A DNA stretch of 64,000 bases from Pratylenchus scribneri. Its lineage: Eukaryota > Nematoda > Chromadorea > Rhabditida > Pratylenchidae. Position numbers and translations under genes: made by a program. Under the pieces are notes generated by a model. The model worked only from the letters and a program-made list of their open reading frames with translations. It did not search any database and had not been told where the DNA came from. Within the stretch, counting starts at the first letter, position 1, and the number at the start of each line of letters is the position of its first letter. Shown in pieces: positions 43,713-57,000 of the stretch. The stretch is taken from the NCBI GenBank assembly GCA_030063045.1, contig JAQSEB010000021.1, positions 372,001-436,000 of the forward strand, in the 5' to 3' direction.

Positions 43713-45299
43713 TTAACAAATTCTCAAATTCCAAACCTCTATTTTCTTTTGTTGATATTGCAGCTTATTTTGAATGGAGGAGGAATGAAGCCGACTTATC
43801 TTGCTTTCGCGTGGTGGTGATGATTTTTGTTGAAGTGAATTTTGTTGAAGTTTCGGGGATTGGGTCTCGTTATTCAAAGTTGGGATTGGCATCAATGTTT
43901 TGTTCAACGCATCATTTTTGTGTTTACTATTTAATTGATTGCTCATTCCCCTTTCTTTCTTCATACCGGAAGCATTTTGATGAGTTCGTGGGCTGAAAAC
44001 ACCGGTGCCTCCTGAATTTCTATTTACTGGTCCCCTACTTTGATTTCGGTTTGTATTTCCCATAATTTGACTTCTGTTGATATGTCCAAAATTCGGAGGA
44101 ATGAAACCGGTGCCGTGGATGTTGCCAGCATATCCCATTGGCAAATGATGATTGAAACCGTTGACTGGGATGTTGCCTGTATATGCCATTTGCCCGTGAT
44201 TATTGAAACTCGTGCCTGGAATGCTGCCGGCATATCCCATTTGCCCGAGATTGTTGAAACCGTTGACTGGGATGCTGTTTGCATATCCCAAATGAGGTGG
44301 AACGAAACCGGTATCTTGATTGTGGCCTACATTTCCCATTGTCAAATGATGGTTGACACCATTGCTTGGGTTTGGGCTGCTGTCTTTATGTCCCCCTTCA
44401 GAAGTAATGAATCCCAATTGTTCAAGGGATTCAGTGTCAGCACTTCTGGCTGCATTTCCCTTATTGCCAATTTCATTTTCTTTTTTAATCCCAATATCCT
44501 CGTGTAAATTTTCCAGCAAAAGATGGCGGGCCTCATCATCATTAATAATATATTGCTTTTCAATTTCTTGATTAGATTGTGGAGGTTTGAAGAGATTTGA
44601 AACCGGTTTAGATATAATTCCAGGATTTTTTAATTTAGGTTTATCCAATTCGGTTTCAATTTTTGGATTAGATTGCAGAGGAGATATGGGACTAGATTGA
44701 GGTGAAGAGTTGGAGCTTGAATCTGGGGATGAGTTCGAACTTGAATCTGATAGGGATTTGGACGCATTTGAAACTGGTTTAGCTGAATTAAATCGTTGTT
44801 GAATCCTAGGAGGAATGAAGTCTCCAAATGTTGCTTAAAAATGTAAATATTAGTATTTTCGACTGAAAAGACTAAGAATTGATGTAAATTAATTCAAATA
44901 AAAAAGATTCTATTTCATTATAGGCTATATTATATTAATATAAGTAAAATGTTGTCCTAAGTATCTCTATTACGAAATATTAAAATATAAATTTAACTTT
45001 TCAATGATATTGGTAGAAATTTTAATTTTTAAAAATGTTTATAAAAGTGCCATAATAAAATTTATTAATTTGATATTTTTTGATGCCATCGAAAAAGCTA
45101 GTAAATTTTTATTAAATTAATCTATATTTAAAAAATAAAAAAATTATCAAAAAAAGAATTTTTTAAATTTACGTATGCTTGGCTTCTTATTCCCACCATC
45201 CACCTGCTGGCTTGAGTGCACAGCTTCCATTGAAAAGCCAAATTTGGAGAAAATTAGAATTAATAAAAATGTTTGAAGAAATCTCGGCCAATAATTCAT
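43713..45299 (-). CDS. Secreted repeat protein sharing its signal-peptide exon with the neighbouring locus
   Basis: Two exons: 45299-45173 and 44833-43713, joined in phase 1, about 415 residues. Exon 1 encodes MNYWPRFLQTFLLILIFSKF then GFSMEAVHS, nearly the same signal peptide as the genes starting at 49856 and 51240. Exon 2 is unrelated to those. It has a Ser/Pro-rich stretch (SDSSSNSSPDSSSNSSP) and about five imperfect 17-residue repeats (GYAGNIPVNGFNHHLPM type). An Asn/Gln/Ser-rich basic tail ends VWNLRIC. There is no membrane helix or known domain. The protein is predicted secreted and intrinsically disordered. It looks like a lineage-specific pioneer or effector-type gene. Confidence 0.7.
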
Positions 45300-46521
45300 T
45301 TTTGTTTTAATTGATCTAAAATGAAAAAAAGATGCCAATTTAGTATTATAAAAATGCCAAATGGACGGAACGGCCCCAATCCGCCTTGAGGAAGAAGGAT
45401 CGATGATGTCTCTAGCATACATATTAGAAAGAATTTCTGCGGATCTTGACCGGCAAGAAATTTCCTTTTTTAATTCCTGGAGGCTTCATCTCTTTCAGGG
45501 CCAAATGCAAAAATAAAATCGACTTCTTAAAGGGAGAGCAGGGAATTGGGCCTGCTATTGATTTTGATGTTGGCATCGATTGAGCCCAGAGGGCGGAGAG
45601 CCGGCAAGAACCAACGAGAACGGCATTTGGATGGATGGCCAGAATTTCATTGCTTGATTGAGAAGCAGATCGAATGGAAAATGGTCTAAAATAGAGAAAT
45701 AGTATAGGGAAGATATAACAGAGCATTGAAATTGTCTGCTGATTTTGATGTTGGCAAACAATTGATCGACCCAATGAGTCGGCGAACAGGCAAAAAATGA
45801 TGGAGTGCCGATGCCGATACCCGGTACCGGGCTGGCGTAAAAGGCAGCATTGACAATTTGCGATCGACGATATCCTTGCTTGCAGCAGAGAAATGCTCAT
45901 TCGGTAATTCATTGAGGTTGGTAAGCGGTCCCGATCGAGAGTTCGGTCTAGAATCTCGGTAAAAGTCTCGATCAGACACGGTCTCTGAGAGTATCGGTTC
46001 AAAATTCCGATATCTCGCCGAGATATGACAATCTTGTCGAATTTTTAAAAATATATTTAAAAATCAAAAAAAATACATAAAATAAGCAAAAGAAATATAT
46101 AATTTATTCAAAAATCATGAAAAATGGCTCTCAAAAATCCCAGTTTTTCCGGGTAGACCGATCGAAATCTCGGCCAAAGTCTCGCACCTGTCTCGGACTG
46201 GAATCTCGGAAAGTCTCGGCTGAAATTCTCGTCTCGTTCGACTTCTATTCGATAGCTCTTGAGTCTTAAGAACGCCGCGCGCCTATGAAAATTGGCGGAT
46301 CTCGAGCCATCACCCAGACCAATCAATGGCACCAAATGAAGGGGAAAAGAATATTGAATAGAAAAATGAGAATCGGTTTTTTGCGTGTGTGCGTTATTTT
46401 CTGGAGAAGTTATGAATTATTGGACTAAATCGTTGATTTTAAATAAAACATTGGATTTTTTAAAATTGATGTGATTTTTAAATATAATTTTGCATTATCG
46501 AAATAAAGTTTACATACTAAT
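45300..46521. promoter_or_regulatory. Upstream region of the repeat-protein gene, with two GATGTTGGCA motifs
   Basis: It is richer in GC than its surroundings and has no supportable gene; the minus-strand ORFs at 45424-46002 and 46108-46335 lack homology. ATTTTGATGTTGGCA followed by -TCGATTGA (about 45560) and -AACAATTGATC (about 45745) repeats a motif that also precedes the two genes of the inverted duplication and the 60.1-kb relic. Confidence 0.5.
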
Positions 46522-49500
46522 TCAATTTTTCAAGTGAATATTAGCTTTAAAATTTAGCCATTTTTTAACAATCTTATATACTATATCTGATTTCAATCGT
46601 TCTTCATCTGCCTCTTTCTTAAATTGGCGCAATATTTCATCCTCTTCCTTTTCTTTTTCCTTCTTCAATCTTTCAGCTTCAGCAGGAGTAATGGCTAAAT
46701 TTTTTTAAATAAATTAAATTCTAAGATTAGGACAACTAGACAAAGGGTTAGATTCTATAAGAAAATAATCGTCTTAATTGTTGGCCAAATTTTGACAAAA
46801 TTACAAACAATATTTCAGTACCAATTTTGTCCATATGGACCCAAATGGATAATCCTTACAAATGAGGTCCAAAAATTCGTATTTATCAAAAGAAATTTAT
46901 AAGGTTTCAGAAATATGATTTAAACTTATATTTTATATTTTCCGGAAAGTATTATTTTTCGCCTATTTTCCTGAAAGAATTAATACGGAAAGTCTTAATT
47001 CCACCTGTTTTCCAGAAAGTTTTAATTCCCTCCCATTCTTGTCACTCTATGAGTAAAAAAGTATGTAGTAGGCAAATCTTATGCATATAATTAATTAAAT
47101 ATGAAAAAAAAACAATTGCCAAAAAAGGATTTAATTTATTATAAAAATTTTGTGATGCCTATTAGTAAGAATGCTCTAAATGCTTAGCTGTAATTAATGT
47201 ATTTTATTAATATTCTATCGTCAATCGAATTGTTTTGTAATTAATTCACTAATATTGTAGAGATAGAAATAACCGAGAATAATGAAATTCAAATGAACTT
47301 TAGCAATATAAGCAAATTAATTATTTCTATTTTGAATCACAAAATTGAAAATAATTTTTTACCAACCTTTTTTTCCCTTTGTTGATTTTGATTTTGACTG
47401 TTTTTTCTGGCCTGAAAATTTTTTTAATAAATTTACATTTTTTTGTTTACTTTTTCCTTTTGATGATTGTCCAGTTGGCCGACTCCCCTGATCCTGTTTG
47501 ATGGCTACCGATTGTCCTTTATTTTCATCATCAACTTTTTCCTCCTCAATTAATTCGATTTGTGTTTGACCCGTTTTCAATGGATTATATTTATTTTTTT
47601 CCGCAACTTTTCTATGGTCGATTAATAAGTCTTTTCCAGTTTCTGGCGCTTTTATTACCGGTACCATTTCCGTTGTTTCTTCCCCAAATCGAGGTGAAAT
47701 CGCCTTTACTGATGGAATAGGTTTTTTCTAAAATCATTTTTAAATTACCAACCTAATCAAATTTTCTTTTTCTACTCTTGAATACTTAAAATCACCATTT
47801 CCAATAATTCTATAATTTATTCACATTCAATGCCAAAAACAAAATAAATATTTATCTATTTTTGATTATTTTTTTAAATCAGGAATACAATTATTAGGTA
47901 ATATTTCCCTAAATAAGGCATTTATATTCAAAAAAACGAAAAAAAATATTCATTACCGCAACTATGCTGAACTGTTGTTGCTGCTTATGATCTTATGAAT
48001 GGAGGAAGAATGTGAAGGCAAAATGCTCCCTGATCCGCCACGCGGACTATTCTTACCTCCACGACTGAATGCTTTTACCTTTTGATGATCTTTTTGTAGT
48101 TGTTCTTTCGGGCTACTTGAGGAGGAAGTCGATTGATGCTGGGATTTCACCGCCATTGTCTTTTCTGTTAATTCCGCCTCGCCCTCCAACAATTTTTCCT
48201 TATAGGTTATGTCCGAATTCGAAGTTTTTAATGAAGCCGTACCTGGAAAATTTGTCAATGAAATTTCTGAAAAATGTCTAACTTTCTATTTCTTCTTTTT
48301 TGCCAAAATCGATTGATTTTCTTACGGCATTTTGATGTGCAGGTTTCACAGTTTCCTCCGTTTTTATTTGCTTTTCCTTTTCTTGTTTTATTTGTTGTGA
48401 AGGATGATTGGAAGAGATCGAAGACTGGGCGGATTTATCTGTCTTAACCGTGTTCAACAATTTATCTTTTTGCTGATCTTTTTGGCCAGATAATTTGCTT
48501 GGATCATTCTTCCAATATTCGTTGGTTAATAAAAATTCCGGGAAGCTTCCAAATTGCATTGATTGCTTAGCTTCTTGATGGACATGGACTGGATCAACTT
48601 TGGTCTCTTCTAATTGAACCGGTTTTTCTTTTTCCCCTTCATTTAATTTTGGTATATAATGGGTGCCTTCATTTTGGCTGGTGGCTGCTTCTTCCCTTTC
48701 CCGAGCATTATTATCATCAATTTCATCATTTCTCTCCCAATCAAACAAATATTCAGGCAAATTAGGGAGGGCTTCATGTTTTTTTGATTGAGGATAAAAT
48801 TTTGGTGCATTAGGATTTAGTCCTCTAGCTCAAAAATTAAAAAAATTATTTTTTTTGGCAGCCTTATGAGAATTAAATTTTCATATGTGACTGTATTTTC
48901 ATTAATGGCTAGCAAAAATAAATTTTGGAATAACGGAAAAGCCCTTATTTATTTGAACAAAATGAATTTTTAAATTAAGAAATTCTAAATCAAAATTCCC
49001 TTTTATGAAAGAAATTAGAAAATTAGAGCCATGACTGAGACAGGGCTGCCAAAGTACCTTATTTATAAGGTATTTGCCATATTTTTGAAGTTTTGCCTTA
49101 TTTTTTGCCATATTTTTGTTTTGCCTTATAATATGCCATATTTTTAAAATTTCATAAAATTGATGATTTTAATCAAAATCTTTCGCTGCGCGGCCATTTT
49201 TGGACTAAAATCTTTCGCTGCGCAGCCTTTTGGACTAAAAACTTTCGCTGCACAGCTATTTTGGTTTAAAATGTTTCCCTTGGGGCCATTGTTCGATTTG
49301 ATAATGCATTTATCCATTTCCTTTCTAAAAATGGGCTTTCGAACAATGCAAATTCGAATACTAATAAGCATGGAATAGAAAAATAAACGCATTTTTATAA
49401 TATTTTATCACAAAAATTGATGCCATAAAAATGCCATATTTTGCTATGTAAATTGCCATATTTTGCCATATTTTTTTTCGCTTTTGCCATATTATGCTGG

Positions 49501-49856
49501 CAGCCCTGGACTGAGATTTAAATTTTTTTAAAAATTTTCATAATTTTTTTTAAAAAACGTTACGATCTATATATATGTCGGCAATTAAATGAAAATTAAC
49601 AAATTGTTTTCTTCAATAAAAGTAAAGAAATAAAAAAAATTAGAATAGGCTCTGGTCAGCGGTGGTTTAGGGCAAGCTTAATATTTGGGTTTAAGCTATT
49701 TTCTTTAGTTGCTCAGCAGCGAAATAATGTCTTATTTTCAATTTGGCAGATATATTATTTACTTTTTTTTGGCTTCCCAGGATCCATTGAAAAGCAGAAT
49801 TGAGAGAAAATTAGCATTAACCACAATGATTGAAGAAATTGTAGCCAATAGTTCAT
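46522..49856 (-). CDS. Secreted Lys/Glu/Gln-rich protein, 3'-truncated left copy
   Basis: Exon 1 (49856-49763) encodes MNYWLQFLQSLWLMLIFSQF, a signal peptide, ending MDPGKPKK with a good GTAAAT donor. Exon 2 (48828-48283) starts TRGLNPNAPKFYPQ and holds LPEYLFDWERNDEIDD and SMQFGSFPEFLLTNEYWKND. Exon 3 (48242-48079), exon 4 (47727-47367, with an optional 39-bp intron that stays in frame here) and exon 5 (46694-46522) follow in phase. The final exon reads ITPAEAERLKKEKEKEE then runs beyond ADEERLK into unique sequence and a stop. The body is hydrophilic, charged and low in complexity. Homology to the right copy stops inside this last exon, so the long C-terminal half present in the right copy is absent. 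Confidence 0.65.
49041..49508. mobile_element. hAT-like miniature element with 8-bp target duplication
   Basis: A 468-bp element with 11-bp inverted ends CAGGGCTGCCA. The 8-bp duplication GACTGAGA flanks it at 49033-49040 and 49509-49516. The interior has GCCATATTTTTG words and TTTCGCTGCGCGGCCATTTT, related to the insert at 18982-19291. No transposase. It is absent from the matching position of the right arm. Confidence 0.9.
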
Positions 49857-50123
49857 TTTTGTTTTAGTTGCTAATCTTTAATTCAATAAAATGGGAAAAT
49901 TAAGAAATGATGGCAAAAGGGACAAAAATTTCTTAGGAATGGAGCAATCCGTGCTCCGCAGGAGAAATAGGAAAATATTTAGTCGAGATTTGTTAATAGA
50001 ATAAATTTCAGCCGGTTATTTTCGGCATGAAAACTCCATCTCTAATAACTACTTCTTCCCACAGGACTAAAGGCAAATGCAAAAACAATTTTTAAAAATT
50101 GAGGCAGAGAATTGCCTGGTTCG

Positions 50124-50296
50124 GATTTTGATGTTGGCAAACAATTGAACCCACAGAACTGAACGCGGGGCATTTCTATGGGCAAATTTTCTTTGGAAAA
50201 AATGATGGTCACATAAAAACACAGGGCATTTCGAGAGGATCTACTAGTAGAGCCGAGAGAATTATGCCGAATTTTGATGTTGGCAAATACAATTGA
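50124..50296 (-). promoter_or_regulatory. Paired upstream motif of the left copy
   Basis: In gene orientation each unit reads TCAATTGTTTGCCAACATC then AAAATC (50124-50148), or the variant TCAATTGTATTTGCCAACATC (about 50269-50296). They are about 145 bp apart and roughly 270-440 bp upstream of the ATG. Between them is the palindrome CTACTAGTAG. The same pair precedes the right copy and the relic at 60.1 kb. Confidence 0.5.
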
Positions 50297-50299
50297 TTG

Positions 50300-50794
50300 T
50301 GATTGAAACTAGCAAAGGGTACCCCCTTTGCTTTTTTCGGAATTTTTCGGAATTCGATCACTTTTCGGAATCGGAATCGGAACGGAACTCAAACACCGGA
50401 ATTCCGGCTTTCGGAATCGGAATTCGGAATTCCGGTTCCAGCCCTGGTCTATTCTCAAAAAATATCGTCTATGTATTATAAATGTCTATTATGTCTGCGT
50501 CTCTGGTATAATCGACTGCGCATTTTCCATATTCATACTGTATTTTTCATATTCCCACTCTCTAATAATATGCTCATTTATCGGACCGGGAAGAGACGAG
50601 TCTCTTATCAAGATAGATGTCCGAGATATCGGTCCGTCCAGGATCAAGGTCACAATCGGGTCCCTTCTCCTCTATCACCTCGGCCGAAAGCCTATCTCGT
50701 CTTTCTGGATATTGCCCATGGCAAAATACTAGTGCCGTTCGCGCCGACACTCTATCCTTTTGGTGCCCATGCCCAGTTCGCCAGCCTTTGGATC
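50300..50794. other. Spacer between the arms of the inverted duplication
   Basis: About 495 bp of single-copy centre. The left part (50300-50450) contains GC-rich TTCGGAATCGGAATCGG-type degenerate repeats ending CCGGTTCCAGCCCTGG, which looks like a decayed hAT-type end. The right part (50480-50794) resembles 59811-60095 and belongs to the duplicated promoter unit. The long ORFs here have no support. Confidence 0.55.
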
Positions 50795-53700
50795 CAATCA
50801 ATTGTATTTGCCAACATCAAAATTCGGCATAATTCTCTCGGCTCTACTAGTAGATCCTCTCGAAATGCCCTGTGTTTTTATGTGACCATCATTTTTTCCA
50901 AAGAAAATTTGCCCATAGAAATGCCCCGCGTTCAGTTCTGTGGGTTCAATTGTTTGCCAACATCAAAATCCGAACCAGGCAATTTCTCTGCCTCAATTCT
51001 TAAAAATTGTTTTTGCTTTTGCCGTTAGTCCTGGTGGGAAGAAGTAGTTATTAGAGATGAAGGTTTCATGCCGAAAATAACCGGCTGAAATTTATTCTAT
51101 TAACAAATCTCGACTAAATATTTTCCTATTTCTCCTGCGGAGCACGGATTGCTCCATTCCTAAGAAATTTTCGTCCCTTTTGCCATCATTTCTTAATTTT
51201 CCCATTTTATTGAATTAAAGATTAGCAACTAAAACAAAAATGAACTTTTGGCTACAATTTCTTCAATCATTGTTGCTAATGCTAATTTTCTCTCAATTCG
51301 GCTTTTCAATGGATCCTGGGGAGTCAAAATATATCTGCCAAATTGAAAATAAAATAAGACATTATTTCGCTGCTGAGCAACTAAAGAAAATAGCTTAAAC
51401 CCAAATATTAGCTTGCCATAAACCACCGCTGGCCGCAGCCAATTCTAATTTTTTTATTTCTTTACATTTATTGAAGAAAACAATTTGTTAATTTTCATTT
51501 AATTGCCGACATATAGATCGTATCGTTTTTAAAAACAATTATCATGGCTTCTAATTTTCCAATTTCTTTCATAAACGGGAATTTTGATTTGGAATTTCTT
51601 AATTTAAAAATTCATTTTGTTCAAATAAATAAGGGCATTTCCGATATTCGGAAATTTATTTTGGCCAGCCATTAATGAAATGCAATGCAGTATGAAAATT
51701 TAATTCTCAAAGGCTGCCAAAAAATAATTTTTTTTAATTTTTGAGCTAGAGGACTAAATCCTAATGCGCAAAAATTTTATCCTCAATCGAAGCAACAAAT
51801 TGAAGCCCTTCCTAATTTGCCTGAATATTTGTTTGATTGGGAGAGAAATGATCAAATTGATGATAATAATGCTCGGGAAAGGGAAGAAGCAGCCACCAGC
51901 CAAAATGAAGGCACCCATTATATACCAAAATTAAATGAAGGGGAAAAAGAAAAACCGATTCAATTAGAAGAGATCAAAGTTGATCCAGTCCATGTCCATC
52001 AAGAAGCTAAACCATCAATGCAATTTGGAAGCTTCCCGGAATTTTTATTAACCAACGAATATTGGAAGAATGATCCAAGCAAATTATCTGGCCAAAAAGA
52101 CCAGCAAAAAGATAAATTGTTGAACACGGTTAAGACAGATAAATCCGCCCAGTCTTCGATCTCTTCCAAAGGAGGCAAAGAAAAACAACATTATCCTTCA
52201 CAACAAATAAAACAAAAAAAGGAAAAGCAAATAAAAACGGAGGAAACTGTGAAACCTGCACATCAAAATGCCGTAAGAAAATCACTCGATCTCGGCAAAA
52301 AAGAAGAAATAGAAAGTTAGACATTTTTTAGAAATTTCATTGACAAATTTTCCAGGTACGGCTTCATTAAAAACTTCGAATTCGGACATAACCTATAAGG
52401 AAAAATTGTTGGAGGGCGAGGCGGAATTAACAGAAAAGACAATGGCGGTGAAATCCCAGCATCAATCGACTTCCTCCTCAAGTAGCCCGAAAGAACAACT
52501 ACAAAAAGATCATCAAAAGGTAAAAGCATTCAGTCGTGGAGGTAAGAATAGTCCGCGTGGCGGATCAGGGAGCATTTTGCCTTCACATTCTTCCTCCATT
52601 CATAAGATCATAAGCAGCAACAACAGTTCAGCATAGTTGCGGTAATGAATATTTTTTTTCGTTTTTTTGAATATAAATGCCTTATTTAGGGAAATATTAC
52701 CTAATAATTGTATTCCTGATTTAAAAAAATAATCAAAAATAGATAAATATTTATTTTGTTTTGGGTATTGAATGTGAATAAATTATAGAATTATTGGAAA
52801 TGGTGATTTTAAGTATTCAAGAGTAGAAAAAGAAAATTTGATTAGGTTGGTAATTTAAAAATGATTTTAGAAAAAACCTATTCCATCAGTAAAGGCGATT
52901 TCACCTCGATTTGGGGAAGAAAGAACGGAAATGGTACCGGTAATCAAAGCGCCAGAAACTGGAAAAGACTCAATTGACCATAGAAAAGTTGCGGAAAAAA
53001 ATAAATATGATCCATTGAAAACAGGTCAAACACAAATCGAATTAGAGGAAAACAATGACAATGAAAATAAAGGACAATCGGTAGCCATCAAACAGGATCA
53101 GGGAAGTCGGCCAACTGAACAATCATCAAAAGGAAAAAGTAAACAAAAATTGTAAATTTATTAAAAAAAAATTTCAGGTCAAAAAAATCGGCCCAAGTCA
53201 AAATCATCAAAGGGAAAAAAAGGTTGGTAAAAAATTTATTTTCAATTTTGTGATTCAAAATAAATAATTAGTTTGCTTATATTGGTAAAGTTCATTTGAA
53301 TTTCATTATTCTCGGTTATTTCTATCTCTACAATATTAGTGAGTTAATTAATAAATACAAAGCAATTCGATTGACGATAGAATATTAATAAAATACATTA
53401 ATTACAGCTAAGCATTTAGAGCATTCTTACTAATAGGCATCACAAAATTTTTTCATAAATTAAATCCTTTTTTGGCAATTGTTTTTTTTTCATATTTAAT
53501 TAATTATATGCATAAGATTTGCCTACTACATACTTTTTTACTCATAGAATGACAAGAATGAGAGGGAATTAAAACTTTCTGGAAAACAGGTGGAATTAAG
53601 ACTTTCCGTATTAATTCTTTCAGGAAAATAGGTGGAAATAATACTTTCAGGAAAATAGGCGAATTAAATATTTTGTAAAATATAAGTTTAAAACCTTATA

Positions 53701-54007
53701 AATTTCTTTTGATAAATACGAATTTTTGGATCTCATTTGTAAGGATTATTCATTTGGGTCCATCTGGATAAAATTGGTACTGAATATTTTTTGTAATTTT
53801 GTCAAAATTTGGCCAACAATTAAGACGATTATTTTCTTATAGAATCTAACCCTTTGTCTAGTTGTCCTAATCTGAGAATTTAATTTCTTTAAAAAAAATT
53901 TAGCCATTACTCCTGCTGAAGCTGAAAGATTGAAGAAGGAAAAAGAAAAGGAAGAAAATGAATTGTTGCGTCAATTTAAGAAAGAGGCAGATGAAGAACG
54001 ATTGAAA
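50795..54007. repeat. Right arm of a large inverted duplication
   Basis: This is the inverse complement of 46591-50299. It lacks the hAT insert and carries small indels, including a 12-bp deletion that removes the first splice donor and several in the fourth exon. Confidence 0.9.
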
Positions 54008-57000
54008 ATGGAAAAACTTAAGGAAATAGAAAATCAAAAACTAGTAGAAATAGTAGAAAAGCTGAAAATGCATAAAGAAAAGGACCAGGAGTTGCGTAAT
54101 AAAAAACAAATGTTGGACAATAAAATAGGAGGAATTGAGAAAATTGTTCAGCAGAACCCATCGACTGCGGTACAAGGGCATGGCGAGGCAAGTGGCAGCA
54201 GTAGTGGAGCAGCAGGAGGAGGAGGAGTACAAAGCAATTTTGCCGCCAATCAACGCAATGCATTTCTCTCGGCTCTGTCGGGTAAAAATTTGATCTTAAT
54301 TGATAGAAGTGTACCAATACAAAATAAATTCAAATAAACATCTAATATAATTCTTATTTAAATACCACTCCTAGGATAAAGCACTAAAAAGTTATACTCA
54401 AAAAACTGATTTATGGACAAAAAGAATGATTTTATGGACAAAAAAAAGCGCACCCTTTATAGTTTCTCATCAATTGGAATATTTCAGACGTGCCGTTTCT
54501 TGGAAAAGTTCAAAAAAAATTTAAAGAAATCAAAGATTTATTGAAAAGATTGCAAGAAAAACTTAATGAAGTGAAGAAATTGGAGTACGATTGGGTAATT
54601 GAGAAAAGTAAAAACCTTATTACAAAGCTTAATCATCAAAAGGAAAGTACCAGTAATGACTTAATTAAAATTTCTAAAGAAGAGAATGAAATTTCTAAAA
54701 ATTTAAAGCAATACAGAAACACAATAACACAACTCATAATTGAAGAAGATAAATTGAAGAAATTGAATGATAAACTTGCAAAATTGCGTCAAATGGAACT
54801 TTCTAAAACAGTTAAAATATTAATAATATTTTTAATATATATTTTAATTTAGAAAAATTTGATACAAGTGATTTATGAAATGTCTGAGATAAGTAAAAAT
54901 ATAGCGGAACAACAAAAAATTATAGATAATCTTGAGATAGATATTGACAAATTTATGAAATTATTGATTGAGGAATTTATAAAAATGAAGGAGCCAGAAA
55001 CAGAGGAAATTAAAATGATAGAGGTAAAATTTCATTTTAATTTGAAAAAATATTGTTAAATTTAATTTAAAATTGTTGTTTAAAAAATTACTGAAATTCA
55101 AAAAAAAAAGATATGATTCAATCGTTTACAAAAATAATTTAGTGCATTAAATTTTAAATTTCAATTTAAAATTAATTTGAATGAAAATTTAGAAAAATAT
55201 GGAGGAACCAATGAAAAACTTGTGGAACTTGCACAATCTTGTACTTTTAGCACTCAATCAAATCTGGAATGAACCCGGCTTCAGGGAACATCATGGATTC
55301 GAAAAACCCTATCAATTTATTGAGTAATTTAATATTCACTTTATAAAAATAACAAAGTTTCTCAACCAAAAAACATAGATTGAAAATGAAGCTTTTTTAA
55401 AATTAAAAATATAAAATTCATTTTAATTAAGTCTTTTAAAAAAATATTAAAAATGTTAAAATAATTTTCAAAAGCATATTTTCGGCATAAAAACAACTGA
55501 ATGACCTAACTAAAAATCAATTTAACCATTTAACGCACTAATTTGCACGCTAAACATTTATTTTTCAGGATCGTTTTCCACTATACGCCTCTATCTATAA
55601 CAGAAGAGGATCAATCTGAATTTGATAATACAATGAAACTAACATTGGAAAAAATGTTGACACATCAGAATATTTATAGGTATACCCGGCTTAATCTCTA
55701 GAATAGGACTAATCAAGGAGGATAAACAATTCTTGGGATTAATATGGACAGGAAAATTCTTCATAACATGTACCCGATTAGACCCAGCTTTAAGTATAGT
55801 TAACTTATTCAAACTCTATGAAAAATTGTAATAATTTTTTTTGCAACTTTTAATAAGTTAAGATATTTGCCACGCAAGTAATTTTTTTAAATAAATCATC
55901 CATTAATTATATCTTTAATTTAAAATTTTAATAGATTTGTAATTATTAAAAACTCACTAAGATTCGTTGTCATTGGCAAAACATCATCTAAAAAAATTAT
56001 ACAAATTTTTGGTGTAATAAAGATCATTTATTTTTTTTCAATTTTTAATCTATGATACTTGAGCAAATCCTCAATTTTTTCTCTCATAGTTCTATAAAAT
56101 AAAATACTATAGTTAGATAACGAAATCTCTATAAAAAATACTATTAGATAAAAAAATGTTTTAAATCTTGTTATCAATTTTATTTAAAAGGACAATGGAT
56201 CTTAAAACCAATGTTAATGGAAAATCAGTCTACGAAATGTTGAATTGTTTTGATGAATTGTCAGAAAGTAAGTGTGAAAAATAATATATTCAAGTCCAAT
56301 TCAATATATAAATTTCCATCTTTTAAAAAATTTAATTTAAATTTTAAATTGGAGCCTCTATTAAATTATATTAAAAAATTATTATTTCAGAAATGAATAG
56401 ACAAGTTGAAGCCGATGAAAAATTTTCAGGATCCAATGCCAAACATATGGAAGAATTTGGCAAATTTATCAAGAATGAAGTGAATGAACATATTCGTGAA
56501 GCATTCCGTTTTATTATGGTCGGATTGGATGAAGTGCCGGATGTAAGTGACCAAATGGCATTGGATGGAATTAAAAAATTGATGGTGGAATGGTTACCAA
56601 AAAATCGAAAACGGCAAATGAATGTAATTTGGACGAGGCTGTTCATATATTATTATGATGAAAATGGAAATTTGAATATTCTGAGACACAACGATAAATT
56701 GGCTGAGGATGTATTCGATTTAATACCTGTAGCAGGTATATTTTAAATTGGGATTTATCGAAAATTTGTGTATAAAATCTCTTAAATTTCGATATAACAT
56801 CTTTAATATCTTATGGGGTATTATTTTTCAACCACCCAAAATTGTGAAAATTAAACGTCAATTCTTAATTTATGATTTTGAACTGTGAATTTTATAGAAA
56901 TTTAGGGAACTAAGAAAATACACAAAAAAAATTCAATTTCACCTCAAAATCGATGCTGAAGAATTAATAAATTGTACACATTAAAAAAGGTTATAGGCAA

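Larger units (their letters stand above)
46591..50299. repeat. Left arm of a large inverted duplication
   Basis: This arm matches 50795-54007 in inverse orientation across exons, introns and upstream DNA. The inner border is the point after CAATTGATTG (50299); the outer border is within GAACGATTGAAA. It is about 3.7 kb, longer than its partner mainly because of the hAT-like insert at 49041-49508. Confidence 0.9.

Noticed and set aside
44040..44507. 155-codon plus ORF opposite the repeat-protein gene
   Set aside because: Antisense shadow: the repeats on the minus strand keep this frame open.
50303..51028. 241-codon plus ORF and overlapping ORFs in the palindrome centre
   Set aside because: It crosses the degenerate GC-rich repeat and the promoter unit; the sequence is explained by the inverted duplication and shows no domain.
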